60,221 nt of DNA. It comes from Dyadobacter sp. CY347 (GTDB lineage: Bacteria; Bacteroidota; Bacteroidia; Cytophagales; Spirosomataceae). Under the pieces are notes generated by a model. It did not search any database. It had not been told where the DNA came from and saw nothing but the letters and a program-made list of their open reading frames with translations. The DNA lies in assembly GCF_021502655.1 (NCBI RefSeq), contig NZ_JAKFFT010000016.1:1-60221 (forward strand). The letters are read 5' to 3'. This document shows, piece after piece, positions 24,819 through 33,574 of the stretch; the first letter of the stretch is position 1, and each line of letters starts with the position of its first letter. Made by a program: the position numbers and the translations under genes.

Positions 24819-25598
24819 TCAAAATTGCATACGTAATGCTAAATGACCCGATCTGTTTCCAAGATCAAATCCTGGGTTGATGCTAAGCGTAATGGGTTCG
24901 TTTCTTCTCGTCAGCTCTCTTCTGACCCTGGTCGCTTTGGAGCCATTTTTCCCTCCTTTTACAAAACCGACTGTGCCGAATGTAACACCGCCGGCAAAGC
25001 CGCCAATCATCATCCAGGCGCCTCTCATCGCTCTTTTTTCATCTGCATAGCTTTTGTAATTTCCGTTTGCATCTGTTGCGCTTACCACCATCCCGGTTCC
25101 TATCGCTGCTAAAATCACACCTGCCGAAGTTCCTGCAATACCCATGATCATTCCACCTTTCGACTTGGCCTTATAATATTTATATATAGCCCGAAGCCGG
25201 TCCGGCGAAGCAGCACGCAATTCTTCTTGAAACCTTGCTTTCGGTGATACTGCTGTGGACGGGGATACCATTGGAGCCGAAGTTTTTGGAGTTGCGGGAG
25301 CATAATAGCCGGGCACTTCCAGCACTGCTTCGAAAGTTTCGACCTCGCCATTACCGTAATTAATGGCTGCAATTTCAGTTTTCCTGATTGAAAACAGCGG
25401 TCCTTCTGGATCAGTTAATTTCTTGTATTTCACAACATTATCCTCAACTTCCTGGATAAGGACTTCGAGTTTTGTAGCGTCGCGAAGTGTGATAATGTCG
25501 GCCTTGCGCTGCGTTTGAGCAGAAGCAAAATGGGCGGCCAATAGTAAAAAGAGAAAGAAGACCGATCTGATCTTCTTTCGAAACATTGTGATTTTCAT
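24819..25598 (-). CDS. Exported protein of unknown function, paralogue of the adjacent upstream gene
   Basis: 259 residues. A signal peptide (hydrophobic FFLFLLLAAHFASAQ near 14-28) is followed by a beta-rich start, RKADIITLRDATKLEVLIQEVEDNVVKYKKL, then a Pro/Thr/Ser linker (about 100-120). Two small-residue hydrophobic stretches (GGMIMGIAGTSAGVILAAIG and AWMMIGGFAGGVTFGTVGFV) look like a glycine-zipper hairpin, and a final strand, GHLALRMQF, follows. The next gene upstream shares this plan and the ending RR-N-(x)-I-L/T-I-N/R-P-F-D. No family is recognised. The glycine-rich hairpin suggests membrane insertion. Confidence 0.7.
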   Translation of the reverse strand: MKITMFRKKIRSVFFLFLLLAAHFASAQTQRKADIITLRDATKLEVLIQEVEDNVVKYKKLTDPEGPLFSIRKTEIAAINYGNGEVETFEAVLEVPGYYAPATPKTSAPMVSPSTAVSPKARFQEELRAASPDRLRAIYKYYKAKSKGGMIMGIAGTSAGVILAAIGTGMVVSATDANGNYKSYADEKRAMRGAWMMIGGFAGGVTFGTVGFVKGGKNGSKATRVRRELTRRNEPITLSINPGFDLGNRSGHLALRMQF

Positions 25599-25656
25599 CG
25601 GGAAGGAAGTTATAATACGAAATTTAGTAACCTTTAATGTTACTAAATAAATGGTA

Positions 25657-26388
25657 TTATAACGATATCCTCACGGATAATAGGCCCGACTTACTGAACG
25701 GATCAAAATTGGGACGAATTGTTAAGATGCTCAGCGACTGATTTCTGCGTAGCAATTCTGTTTTAACTTTCTCTGCCCTGTTGCGATGGAATTTGTAATT
25801 GCGGAAGCCGATGAGTCCTAGCCCCACACCAACAACCGGACCTGCAATCGCCAGAGAATTTCCAATGGTTTTGTTGTCGGGACTGTTTCCTGAACCTGCT
25901 ATAATAACGCCTGAAACCAGGGAAGCAGCGGCAAACGATGTGAAGACAATAGCGCCGGTTTTTCCGTCCATCGACCTGTCGTGATGATAGCGATATTTGT
26001 CCCTAAGCTGATCCGAATTCGCCATGACGACGCTCCTATCAAACTTATTTGTGGGCAAATTAGCCATGTCAGCGTATTGGCCGACACTATCCGGCGGAAT
26101 GTGGCCTACCAGAACTGAATCTCTGACGTTGATGATCTTACCGGTTTTAAGAATTACCCGCGCAACATTATCGAGGTAAATGTAACTTTTTGCGCTGTCC
26201 GCTGTTCCCAGATCCCGGTAATTGATCTTTTCATAGCTCATTTGCGTAATCAGCGCTTGAATCCTCGAACTATCGCGCTTGACGATCACGTCATTTTTTG
26301 AACTCTGAGCCCAGGATGCGTTTGAAACAGCGAAACAAAGAACGACGCCAAGGATCAGGCTTGATTTGATAAATGTGTGTAGATGCAT
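25657..26388 (-). CDS. Exported protein of unknown function, paralogue of the adjacent downstream gene
   Basis: 243 residues. Signal peptide MHLHTFIKSSLILGVVLCFAVSNASWAQ, then KNDVIVKRDSSRIQALITQMSYEKINYRDL, aligned in pattern with the paralogue (D-I/V-I-RD-x-x-x-L/Q-x-LI-x-x-x-x-x-x-x-YR/KL). A glycine-rich hydrophobic hairpin lies at about 150-195 (AAASLVSGVIIAGSG, SLAIAGPVVGVGLGLIGF) and the end is TIRPNFDPFSKSGLLSVRISL. It is 58 bp upstream of the paralogue on the same strand, so the two were probably produced by tandem duplication and are co-transcribed. Function is unknown. Confidence 0.7.
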   Translation of the reverse strand: MHLHTFIKSSLILGVVLCFAVSNASWAQSSKNDVIVKRDSSRIQALITQMSYEKINYRDLGTADSAKSYIYLDNVARVILKTGKIINVRDSVLVGHIPPDSVGQYADMANLPTNKFDRSVVMANSDQLRDKYRYHHDRSMDGKTGAIVFTSFAAASLVSGVIIAGSGNSPDNKTIGNSLAIAGPVVGVGLGLIGFRNYKFHRNRAEKVKTELLRRNQSLSILTIRPNFDPFSKSGLLSVRISL

Positions 26389-26461
26389 GATTATAATGTT
26401 AGGTTGAAACGAATCGTAAGCTACATAATCTTTCGAGACAACCCTTAAAAAACCATGCTAA

Positions 26462-27184
26462 CTATACGCCAAATTTATTGAGCTGTTTCACAAGTACCTC
26501 AAAATCTTTGGGATACGGCGCTTCCACCCGGATCGGATCTCCATTCATCAATGCAAAAGATAATGCAAAAGCATGAAGTGCAACGCGCTGGATAAGAGGC
26601 TGTTCCTCCGTTTCCTTTTTTAAGTTAAATTTTCTTTTCAAGCTTGAAAGGAAAATCGGTTCGCCACCGTATTGCGGATCACATACGATCGGCGCTTTCA
26701 GGCATGAAAGGTGAATGCGGATCTGGTGCATGCGGCCGGTAATAGGGATGCATTCTACCAATGTGTATCCGCGGTAGACTTTTAATGTATTAAAAATCGT
26801 TTCCGCCACTTTGCCTTCGGCGCGGTCGATCTTGACGGCTGTGCCATTTTTCAAGGGTAAAATGGGCAGGAATACGGAAATGCTGTCCAGGTTGTGAATG
26901 CCGTTTGCGACAGCGTGATAACGTTTCGTCACTTCCCGATGCTCAAACTGCATCGCAAGATGCCGGTAAGCGGCTGGGTTTTTGGCAAAAGCGAGTACGC
27001 CGGACGTTTCTTTATCGAGCCTGTGCGCCGCCTGTAATTCGGAATTATATTCTTTTGCCAGTCTCAGCACACTTCCTCCCCTATCCGCCGTCCTTTCGTC
27101 CAATGTCGCCAGATGCGGCGGCTTATTAACGAGTAAAAAATCCTCGTCTTCAAATAATATCAGGTCCTTAAAATTGATCTTCAT
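26462..27184 (-). CDS. RluA-family pseudouridine synthase
   Basis: 240 residues. Isomerises uridine to pseudouridine in rRNA or tRNA. The catalytic aspartate is in AAHRLDKETSGVLAFAK (D57); LFEDEDFLLVNKPPHLAT at the start and LVECIPITGRMHQIRIHLS are RluA motifs. It lacks an N-terminal S4 domain, so it is the short form resembling RluA/TruC. The target base cannot be assigned. A second RluA-type gene lies at 42928-43659. Confidence 0.9.
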   Translation of the reverse strand: MKINFKDLILFEDEDFLLVNKPPHLATLDERTADRGGSVLRLAKEYNSELQAAHRLDKETSGVLAFAKNPAAYRHLAMQFEHREVTKRYHAVANGIHNLDSISVFLPILPLKNGTAVKIDRAEGKVAETIFNTLKVYRGYTLVECIPITGRMHQIRIHLSCLKAPIVCDPQYGGEPIFLSSLKRKFNLKKETEEQPLIQRVALHAFALSFALMNGDPIRVEAPYPKDFEVLVKQLNKFGV

Positions 27185-27317
27185 AAATCTTCAAATAAAA
27201 ATAATCCGGAAAAACGACCACGAACGGTAATTCTTCCGGATTGGCTTATGCTTCGTATGAGCGTTTTCTTAAACAAAGGTAATTAATAATGAATTTAATA
27301 TCAGTCGAAATTCATTT

Positions 27318-28028
27318 CTAAACCAAAACGCCAACCTTCGTTGGGTTGGGGTTAATGGTGTCGGATTCGACGAGGCCGTCGCGTAGGCGGACGATTCTGT
27401 GGGCATAATGTGCGATGTCTTCTTCGTGGGTTACCATGACGATCGTGTTCCCCTTGCTGTATAACTGGTCAAAAAGATCCATGATTTCGTAGGAAGTTTT
27501 GGAATCCAGGTTTCCCGTAGGCTCATCGGCAAGCAGGATGCTGGGATCATTAACGAGCGCCCGCGCAATGGCCACACGCTGGCGCTGTCCACCTGAAAGC
27601 TCGTTCGGCTTGTGCCCGGCGCGGTTTTCAAGGCCTACGTTTTTAAGTGACAACATTGCTTTTTCTGTCCGATCGGATTTGCTTAATCCTGCATAAATGA
27701 GCGGTAGGGCAACATTGTCAAGCGAAGACATTCTTGGTAAAAGATTAAATGTCTGAAATACGAAACCAATTTCCTTATTCCTGATTTCAGCTAATTCACT
27801 CTCTGTCATATCACTTACATCCTTATTATTCAGAATGTAACGGCCGGTTGTGGGCGTGTCGAGGCAACCGATAATGTTCATCAAAGTGGATTTCCCGGAA
27901 CCAGACGGCCCCATAAAAGCCACATACTCGCCTTTATTGACAGAAATGGTAACCGATTTCAAAGCCTGGATAATCTCGCTTCCCATCACATAACGCTTCG
28001 AAATTTCAGTGGTTTCTATGATTCTCAT
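27318..28028 (-). CDS. ABC transporter ATP-binding protein, LolD/MacB type
   Basis: 236 residues. Walker A GPSGSGKST (40-48), Q-loop in FQTFNLLPRM, signature LSGGQRQ (144-150) and Walker B/D-loop ILLADEPTGNLDS (164-176). The sequence RLMSSLDNVALPLIYAGLS-like helical region and the closing HEEDIAHYAHRIVRLRDG fit the MacB/LolD/FtsE branch, which drives mechanotransmission transporters for lipoproteins, peptides or drugs. No permease gene adjoins it, so its FtsX/MacB-like partner must be encoded elsewhere. Confidence 0.92.
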   Translation of the reverse strand: MRIIETTEISKRYVMGSEIIQALKSVTISVNKGEYVAFMGPSGSGKSTLMNIIGCLDTPTTGRYILNNKDVSDMTESELAEIRNKEIGFVFQTFNLLPRMSSLDNVALPLIYAGLSKSDRTEKAMLSLKNVGLENRAGHKPNELSGGQRQRVAIARALVNDPSILLADEPTGNLDSKTSYEIMDLFDQLYSKGNTIVMVTHEEDIAHYAHRIVRLRDGLVESDTINPNPTKVGVLV

Positions 28029-28065
28029 GTAATGGCTTGTTCAGAATTGGGATAAATATTTGAAT

Positions 28066-28518
28066 TTATGCGGCGGACATAATGGTGCGCAAATGGCTGC
28101 TCACATACAAAGCGGCAAGAATCACTGCCGGGGAAACCGACTCATTATCAAGCGTGCCTTCATCTTTCCAGAAGCTGGTTAATGTAAATTCCGTAGCTTC
28201 TTCACCGGTTTTCACAAACCATTTCTTTCTGGTCCAGGACTCATATTTCCATTCATACAGTTCGTCTTCGTAGGTAATTGTGGCGGATCCGTTCCAAATA
28301 TTGTATTTGATCTCGCCAAGCACCTTTGCGCCGTCTATATCCAGAATTTTGGTGATTGTATTTAAAAGGCCTTCATTTTTGAAGCGGAGCAGGTGACCAT
28401 TCAGCTCACCATATCCGGTACTTTTCCAAAAATTTGTTTTCAAAATCCCGACGATCAGCTTGCCCCGAAATATCCGGCATTCGGTTCCGCTCAAATTAGA
28501 TTTCCAGGATAAAGACAT
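28066..28518 (-). CDS. Hypothetical protein with tubby/LURP-like beta pattern
   Basis: 150 residues, no signal peptide. Short beta strands alternate with turns: FRGKLIVGILKTNFWKSTGYGELNG, LLRFKNEGLLN, KVLGEIKYNIWNGSATITYE and LYEWKYESWTRKKWFV. The order (report on a small barrel, then DG--VLGEI and W-x-W aromatic strands) recalls LURP-one/tubby-like folds, but the resemblance is weak and the family is not firmly recognised. The C-terminal PAVILAALYVSSHLRTIMSA is hydrophobic and could be the central helix such folds bury. It lies 37 bp upstream of the ABC gene on the same strand and may be co-transcribed. Confidence 0.65.
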   Translation of the reverse strand: MSLSWKSNLSGTECRIFRGKLIVGILKTNFWKSTGYGELNGHLLRFKNEGLLNTITKILDIDGAKVLGEIKYNIWNGSATITYEDELYEWKYESWTRKKWFVKTGEEATEFTLTSFWKDEGTLDNESVSPAVILAALYVSSHLRTIMSAA

Positions 28519-28556
28519 GTTGATGAAGTGTAATTAGATTTCTCTAAAATATTAAA

Positions 28557-31220
28557 TCACTGAAATTCCGCCCGTTGTTTTTCGATAAGAGCCCGCATGG
28601 GCTGATAGCGAGTCATAAATTGCTGATAATCGGCAGGCAATGCATACTGTCTCACCTTTTCCTCACCCTCATTCCCCTGGCCGATCAAACCCTGTTCCAA
28701 ACTTAAATACGCATATTGTTCCCAAAGTTGTGGCGCGTATTCATTGTATCGCAATGCGTTCAATACCAACTTGTAGGCTTTGGCTGTTTTTTTTTTCTGT
28801 CTGTAATGAATTGAAGCTGCGGAGACGGTCTTTTCATCGAAAGGGTTTTTTCTTACCGCATTGTCAAAGTTCGTGTCCGAAGGCGTTTTTTGCGCGGCTA
28901 GCAACAGTGAATCGGTCGCAGACTTTGGCTTGATCCCGGAAAACAATGTTTGTTTTAATTTATCAATCGCTGGGTTTGGCTCTTTTTCCTGCAATTTGTC
29001 CAAAAGAATAACCGCTATCGCCTGCTTGTCAGACAATGCATTTGCAACAGCCATTCCAGTAGTTCCCTCCGCTCCTTCAACACCCGAAAGCGCTTCAATG
29101 GCCTGATCATAAAGCCCAAGCTGCAAAAGCCAATGTCCTAGTATTTTATGGTACAGATCGCTTTTTTCTCCACCCTCATCCGCCCAACCTGAGAGTGTTT
29201 CCAATGCTTTGAGCTTATCGCCACTATAAAATTCAGAATAAAGCGCAGCCAGGCTTAAATCTTGGGAGAGAACTGGATTTTTGGTTGCTAATGCTGGTAA
29301 AAGTTTTGCTGGCAGACTGTCATTTTCGGCCTGATTGACACTATAATTTAATAAATATGCAAATGCCGCAGCACTCAACAGCGAATCTTTTGGCACTGCA
29401 TTCTTGTCAAATGTTTCTTTGGAAAAATTTTGTCTCAGATTCTGCACGGCAAGCCAATTTGCCTGCCAGGACAGATAATCCCGCTTTTCGCTGGCCGATG
29501 CGAGCGAGTCAAGCAACCCGGCATCTGTGTTTTTTGCCAAAATAGCGAGTAAATTGGCTGCCGGGATCTCCGCCCGTTTCGTCGCTTCCTCCGCCCTTGC
29601 GAGATAATAATAAGCTGAATCCGCTACATTGGTTTTGAAATACAGCATGCCCAGGTTATTCAGCAATTCACCGCTTTTTGGAAATGTCCGGACGCCTTCC
29701 TGCAAACTATAAACGGCATCAAAAAACAAATTTTCCTGCACCAGAATGCCGCTCAATCCGGAGTAAGCCTGCGGAGATGGATTTTTAAGCAAAGATTGCC
29801 TGAAATAAAAAGCCGCCGCATTCCGATCGCCCTGGCGTAATGCAAGCGAAGCCAATGCATAGTTGGATTTATGGTTTTGAAATTCCTGCTGAACAGCCAG
29901 TCTGTAATATTGCTCGGACAGTGAAAACTCCTCCGTATTCGCATGTAAATCGCCCAAACCATTGAAATAACCAGCAATAGCCTGATTGACCGGCAAAAGT
30001 CTTTGGATAGAAAAAAGGACAATTAAGATCGTAAAACCAAACAAGCGCGTTTGCGTAAGGCCAAAGCGGAGTGGCTTGTAAAGGACTTTATAAACAGCCA
30101 GTTTCTGCTGGAAAAGCGGGTAAAAGTTGATCAGAACATAAAATATAAATAGCACGCTCATCGAAAGCTGGCCTTGCACCACAACATCTTCCAATGTCTC
30201 CAAAACCGGATCATTGGCAGTGGCCAACATATAACTCGTGAAGGAAACAGCAATGATAAACATCCCGATATATAGCCAAAAGCCAGCGCTTCGGAACGGA
30301 ATGATGCCATCCGTAGAATCCGCACGGCGACGAAAACCCCAAATGCCCAGAATGGCGGCTGCCAAAGCGAGAAAAGCAGGGCTTATTAATGTAACATCCC
30401 AGTCAATCTGCTTTGTGTTTCTGAGATACAACAAGAGCAACAATAATATATACAAAATACTGATAACAAGGAAATTAACCAATCCGGATTTCCCTTTCGA
30501 AACCGATCCGCTGGTGCTGAGCCAGACCAGGGCAGCAATAATTTCTGTTGAGGAAACGATTAGGAAGAGAATCGTAATAAGGAGCCAAAATGGAAATGAG
30601 TATGATGCTGCTGTCAACGCAGGAAAAGGTGTTTCGGCAGCAAAAGCAATCAAAACAGCCAGCAGCGCCGTAAGGCCCCCAATTGCAAGAATTCGCTTTG
30701 CGATGCCTATATCGGGCCTGAATGCATGGAAATAGTAGGTTGTGCCTGCATACAGGATCACCGTTAGCAGAAAAAGTGCACGGTTAGCATCTCCAAATAC
30801 ACCCAACATTTCTAGCCGCGAAAATGCCAGAAAAACAATTAATGCAATAGTCCCGGCCAGATACCAAAACCGAGACATGGTAGTTAATGCTGCCAGAATG
30901 ATCGTTAGCCCAATGAGAGATAAGGTCAAAAACACCGTAACCGAAAGGAAATCCGTCTCCATAACCGAAGCCATAAAGCTCTCTGTAACCAAATGTGAAG
31001 GCGTTGAAATGCCATATTGCCATTCTCCAAGTCGCAGCAAATCCACCACCGCAGTCGTCTCGGACAACTCGCTGATCACATTCCAACGAATCACATTCCC
31101 CAGCGGATCAATGCTTTTCGCAGCAAAGAAAATCAAAGCCAACGCCAAGACCAGAAAAGCCGCAACCGTCATCCTACGCTCCGACGGCGACCAAACCTTC
31201 CAGAAAAAAAACTCCTTCAT
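28557..31220 (-). CDS. Large polytopic membrane protein with C-terminal TPR domain
   Basis: 887 residues. The first half has about ten hydrophobic segments (MTVAAFLVLALALIFFAAK near 17-35; then roughly 90-115, 117-135, 145-160, 177-195, 210-235, 250-265, 280-295, 310-330, 345-365, 390-405). From about 430 onward it is helical with TPR units such as GDLHANTEEFSLSEQYYRLA, NAAAFYFRQSLLKNPSPQAY and GELLNNLGMLYFKTNVADSA. The layout is that of a membrane-anchored periplasmic or cytoplasmic TPR scaffold. No specific family or function is recognised. It stands alone between the tubby-like gene and the toxin-antitoxin pair. Confidence 0.75.
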   Translation of the reverse strand: MKEFFFWKVWSPSERRMTVAAFLVLALALIFFAAKSIDPLGNVIRWNVISELSETTAVVDLLRLGEWQYGISTPSHLVTESFMASVMETDFLSVTVFLTLSLIGLTIILAALTTMSRFWYLAGTIALIVFLAFSRLEMLGVFGDANRALFLLTVILYAGTTYYFHAFRPDIGIAKRILAIGGLTALLAVLIAFAAETPFPALTAASYSFPFWLLITILFLIVSSTEIIAALVWLSTSGSVSKGKSGLVNFLVISILYILLLLLLYLRNTKQIDWDVTLISPAFLALAAAILGIWGFRRRADSTDGIIPFRSAGFWLYIGMFIIAVSFTSYMLATANDPVLETLEDVVVQGQLSMSVLFIFYVLINFYPLFQQKLAVYKVLYKPLRFGLTQTRLFGFTILIVLFSIQRLLPVNQAIAGYFNGLGDLHANTEEFSLSEQYYRLAVQQEFQNHKSNYALASLALRQGDRNAAAFYFRQSLLKNPSPQAYSGLSGILVQENLFFDAVYSLQEGVRTFPKSGELLNNLGMLYFKTNVADSAYYYLARAEEATKRAEIPAANLLAILAKNTDAGLLDSLASASEKRDYLSWQANWLAVQNLRQNFSKETFDKNAVPKDSLLSAAAFAYLLNYSVNQAENDSLPAKLLPALATKNPVLSQDLSLAALYSEFYSGDKLKALETLSGWADEGGEKSDLYHKILGHWLLQLGLYDQAIEALSGVEGAEGTTGMAVANALSDKQAIAVILLDKLQEKEPNPAIDKLKQTLFSGIKPKSATDSLLLAAQKTPSDTNFDNAVRKNPFDEKTVSAASIHYRQKKKTAKAYKLVLNALRYNEYAPQLWEQYAYLSLEQGLIGQGNEGEEKVRQYALPADYQQFMTRYQPMRALIEKQRAEFQ

Positions 31221-31288
31221 ATATTTTATTTAAAGCAATTGGGGAACGTAAGAATACATTGTTTTTCTATACGAGTTTGTGAAAAACA

Positions 31289-31621
31289 TTAGTATCCTGT
31301 GATTTCTACCAGATCTGTTTGTTTCAGTAATGCCAGAGCTTGGAGAAGTTTGTCAGATAATATTTCTCTGAGTCTGTCTTTTGAAGTGTTGCCGCAAGTA
31401 AGCCAGATGACCCTTGGGGGGCTTCCGTTTCTGTTCAAGAGTGAAACAAAATCATCGTCTTTCGTAATCACGATTGCGTTTCGCGCTCTGGCCAACATGA
31501 AAATTTCCTTGTCTTCCGCCCCACATAAGTTTAGGAATTTGGCAGAATAACATTCAATGTCATAGTTAGAGCTAATCCAGGATGCGAGGCTTGGCGGAAT
31601 ATGGGCATCCAGAATGATCAT
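31289..31621 (-). CDS. DUF5615 PIN-like protein, probable toxin of a DUF433/DUF5615 module
   Basis: 110 residues. It begins MIILDAHIPPSLASWISSNYDIECYS, with the first acidic residue D5, followed by EDKEIFMLARARNAIVITKDDDF (acidic residues near 36-37 and 55-57). This is the pattern of the PIN-like/Mut7-C fold of DUF5615, expected to be a metal-dependent ribonuclease. The start codon overlaps the stop of the upstream DUF433 gene (TAATG). The pairing is a known toxin-antitoxin-like arrangement; toxicity is inferred, not shown. Confidence 0.85.
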   Translation of the reverse strand: MIILDAHIPPSLASWISSNYDIECYSAKFLNLCGAEDKEIFMLARARNAIVITKDDDFVSLLNRNGSPPRVIWLTCGNTSKDRLREILSDKLLQALALLKQTDLVEITGY

Positions 31622-31854
31622 TAAGCAGCTTGCAAAACGGGATGGTTCAATCTAACAGCAGCATAAAGAAGGCAGGCCGTAATATCTTCCGGTTCAAGTT
31701 CCGGCAACTCTTCTGTTACAATCTGCTCGGCAGTTAGCCCACTGGCCAGCAACTCAATTACATCAGTAACCCTGATGCGCATGTTGCGAATACACGGTTT
31801 GCCGCCACATTGATTTGGATTGAAGGTGATTCTTTCCAGAAGTTGCTTATTCAT
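31621..31854 (-). CDS. DUF433 protein, probable antitoxin
   Basis: 77 residues. ITFNPNQCGGKPCIRNMRIRVTDVIELLASGLTAEQIVTEELPELEPEDI is the DUF433 signature: G-x-P-x-I-x-x-x-R-I-x-V, then a winged-helix-like HTH and an L-P-x-L-x-x-x-D-I element. Such proteins resemble VapB-type antitoxins and usually precede a DUF5615 gene, as here, with one-base overlap. The pair has its own promoter (31877-31907) reading away from atpD. Confidence 0.85.
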   Translation of the reverse strand: MNKQLLERITFNPNQCGGKPCIRNMRIRVTDVIELLASGLTAEQIVTEELPELEPEDITACLLYAAVRLNHPVLQAA

Positions 31855-31876
31855 TTGTAACAGAAATGTTCTATGT

Positions 31877-31907
31877 CAAATTTAACCGTTTTCGTCAATA
31901 CTATCAA
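31877..31907 (-). promoter_or_regulatory. Promoter of the DUF433/DUF5615 operon
   Basis: On the minus strand TTG (31905-31907) and the exact -7 box TAAATTTG (31877-31884) are 20 nt apart. The antitoxin ATG is 22 bp downstream. Confidence 0.7.
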
Positions 31908-31958
31908 CAAAACAAACCGGCCATCTAAAAAATATCCAATAAATCAATAATTCCGCTC

Positions 31959-31989
31959 TTGGTACTGACCAAATTATCTCATACTTTTG
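31959..31989 (+). promoter_or_regulatory. Promoter of atpD-atpC
   Basis: TTG (31959-31961), 20 nt, then TACTTTTG (31982-31989), an exact TAnnTTTG. It lies 42 bp upstream of the atpD start and shows that atpD-atpC form an independent transcription unit. An in-frame start at 31987 inside the promoter was therefore rejected. Confidence 0.75.
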
Positions 31990-32031
31990 CGGTCTGAAAA
32001 AAACCTCATTGGAGATAATCAAAATTATATA

Positions 32032-33546
32032 ATGGCAAACGCGACAAACATAGGAAAAATTACGCAGGTAATTGGTCCGGTTGTAGACGTATCATTCGAG
32101 GACAGCGGTCGTATTCCGTCGATTCTTGATGCGTTAGAAGTCATCAAATCAAACGGTCAGCGAGTAGTTCTTGAGTGTCAACAGCACTTGGGCGAAGACC
32201 GTATCCGTACCATCGCGATGGACAGTACCGAAGGGATGCAACGCGGCATGACCGTGACTCCCCTGGGATCTCCTATCAGAATGCCGATCGGTGAAGGCAT
32301 CAAAGGTCGTTTGTTCAACGTGATCGGTGAAGCGATCGACGGACTTACACCACTTGACAATTCGAATGGTATCTCAATCCACCGTTCAGCTCCTAAGTTT
32401 GAAGATCTGGCAACGTCTACGGAGATCCTTTTCACAGGGATTAAAGTAATTGACTTGCTTGCGCCTTATGTAAAAGGAGGTAAAATTGGTCTTTTTGGTG
32501 GTGCCGGTGTTGGTAAAACCGTTTTGATCCAGGAATTGATCAACAACATCGCAAAAGCTTACGCGGGTCTTTCCGTATTTGCAGGTGTTGGAGAGCGTAC
32601 CCGTGAGGGAAATGACTTGATGCGTGAAATGATCGAAGCGGGTATCATTAAATACGGCGACGAATTCAAACACAGCATGGAAGAAGGCGGCTGGGACATT
32701 TCAAAAGTGGATTATAACACATTGAAAGACTCACAAGCAACTTTCGTTTTTGGACAAATGAACGAACCTCCTGGGGCACGTGCTCGTGTGGCACTTTCAG
32801 GATTGACAATGGCTGAGTATTTCCGTGACGGAGATGGCGAAGGTCAGGGTCGTGACATTCTTTTCTTTATTGACAACATTTTCCGCTTTACACAAGCAGG
32901 TTCTGAGGTTTCTGCCCTTTTGGGACGTATGCCTTCTGCGGTAGGTTACCAGCCAACATTGGCAACGGAAATGGGACAGATGCAGGAACGCATTACATCT
33001 ACGAAACGCGGTTCAATTACATCTGTACAAGCGGTTTACGTGCCTGCGGATGACTTGACTGACCCTGCTCCTGCGACAACATTTGCTCACTTGGACGCAA
33101 CGACTGTATTAAGCCGTAAAGTTTCTGAAAAAGGAATTTACCCAGCAGTGGATCCACTCGATTCAGCTTCAAGGATTTTGAACGCAGAAACATTAGGTGC
33201 AGCCCATTACGATTGCGCACAGCGTGTTAAGAACATTCTTCAGCGTTACAAAGAATTGCAGGATATCATCGCGATCCTTGGTATGGAAGAACTTTCTGAC
33301 GAAGATAAGCTAGTCGTTTCACGCGCACGTCGTGTTGAGCGTTTCTTGTCTCAGCCGTTCTTTGTTGCAGAGCAGTTTACAGGTTTGAAAGGAACATTGG
33401 TTGACATTAATGACACAATCAAAGGTTTCAACCTGATCATGGACGGCGGTTATGACCATCTTCCTGAAATGGCTTTCAACTTGGTTGGAACAATCGAAGA
33501 TGCGCAGGCAAAAGGAGAAAAAATGCTTGCAGAAGCAACCAGATAA
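32032..33546 (+). CDS. atpD: ATP synthase F1 subunit beta
   Basis: 504 residues from ATG 32032. Catalytic subunit of F1, converting proton flow into ATP synthesis at the inner membrane. The P-loop GGAGVGKT is at 156-163, GERTREGNDL carries the catalytic glutamate arm, ILFFIDNIFRFTQAGSEVSALLGRMPSAVGYQPTL is the Walker B and DELSEED-region neighbour, and MEELSDEDKLVVSRARR is the DELSEED-type loop. It is a little longer than the E. coli subunit. The other F1Fo genes except atpC are not here, so the complex is encoded in at least two loci. Confidence 0.97.
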   Translation: MANATNIGKITQVIGPVVDVSFEDSGRIPSILDALEVIKSNGQRVVLECQQHLGEDRIRTIAMDSTEGMQRGMTVTPLGSPIRMPIGEGIKGRLFNVIGEAIDGLTPLDNSNGISIHRSAPKFEDLATSTEILFTGIKVIDLLAPYVKGGKIGLFGGAGVGKTVLIQELINNIAKAYAGLSVFAGVGERTREGNDLMREMIEAGIIKYGDEFKHSMEEGGWDISKVDYNTLKDSQATFVFGQMNEPPGARARVALSGLTMAEYFRDGDGEGQGRDILFFIDNIFRFTQAGSEVSALLGRMPSAVGYQPTLATEMGQMQERITSTKRGSITSVQAVYVPADDLTDPAPATTFAHLDATTVLSRKVSEKGIYPAVDPLDSASRILNAETLGAAHYDCAQRVKNILQRYKELQDIIAILGMEELSDEDKLVVSRARRVERFLSQPFFVAEQFTGLKGTLVDINDTIKGFNLIMDGGYDHLPEMAFNLVGTIEDAQAKGEKMLAEATR

Positions 33547-33574
33547 GTTGTAATGCTTCATAAACATTGAATTC

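Noticed and set aside
31987..32031. Upstream start for atpD
   Set aside because: It falls inside the -7 box; the family begins at MANATNIGKITQVIGPVVDV.
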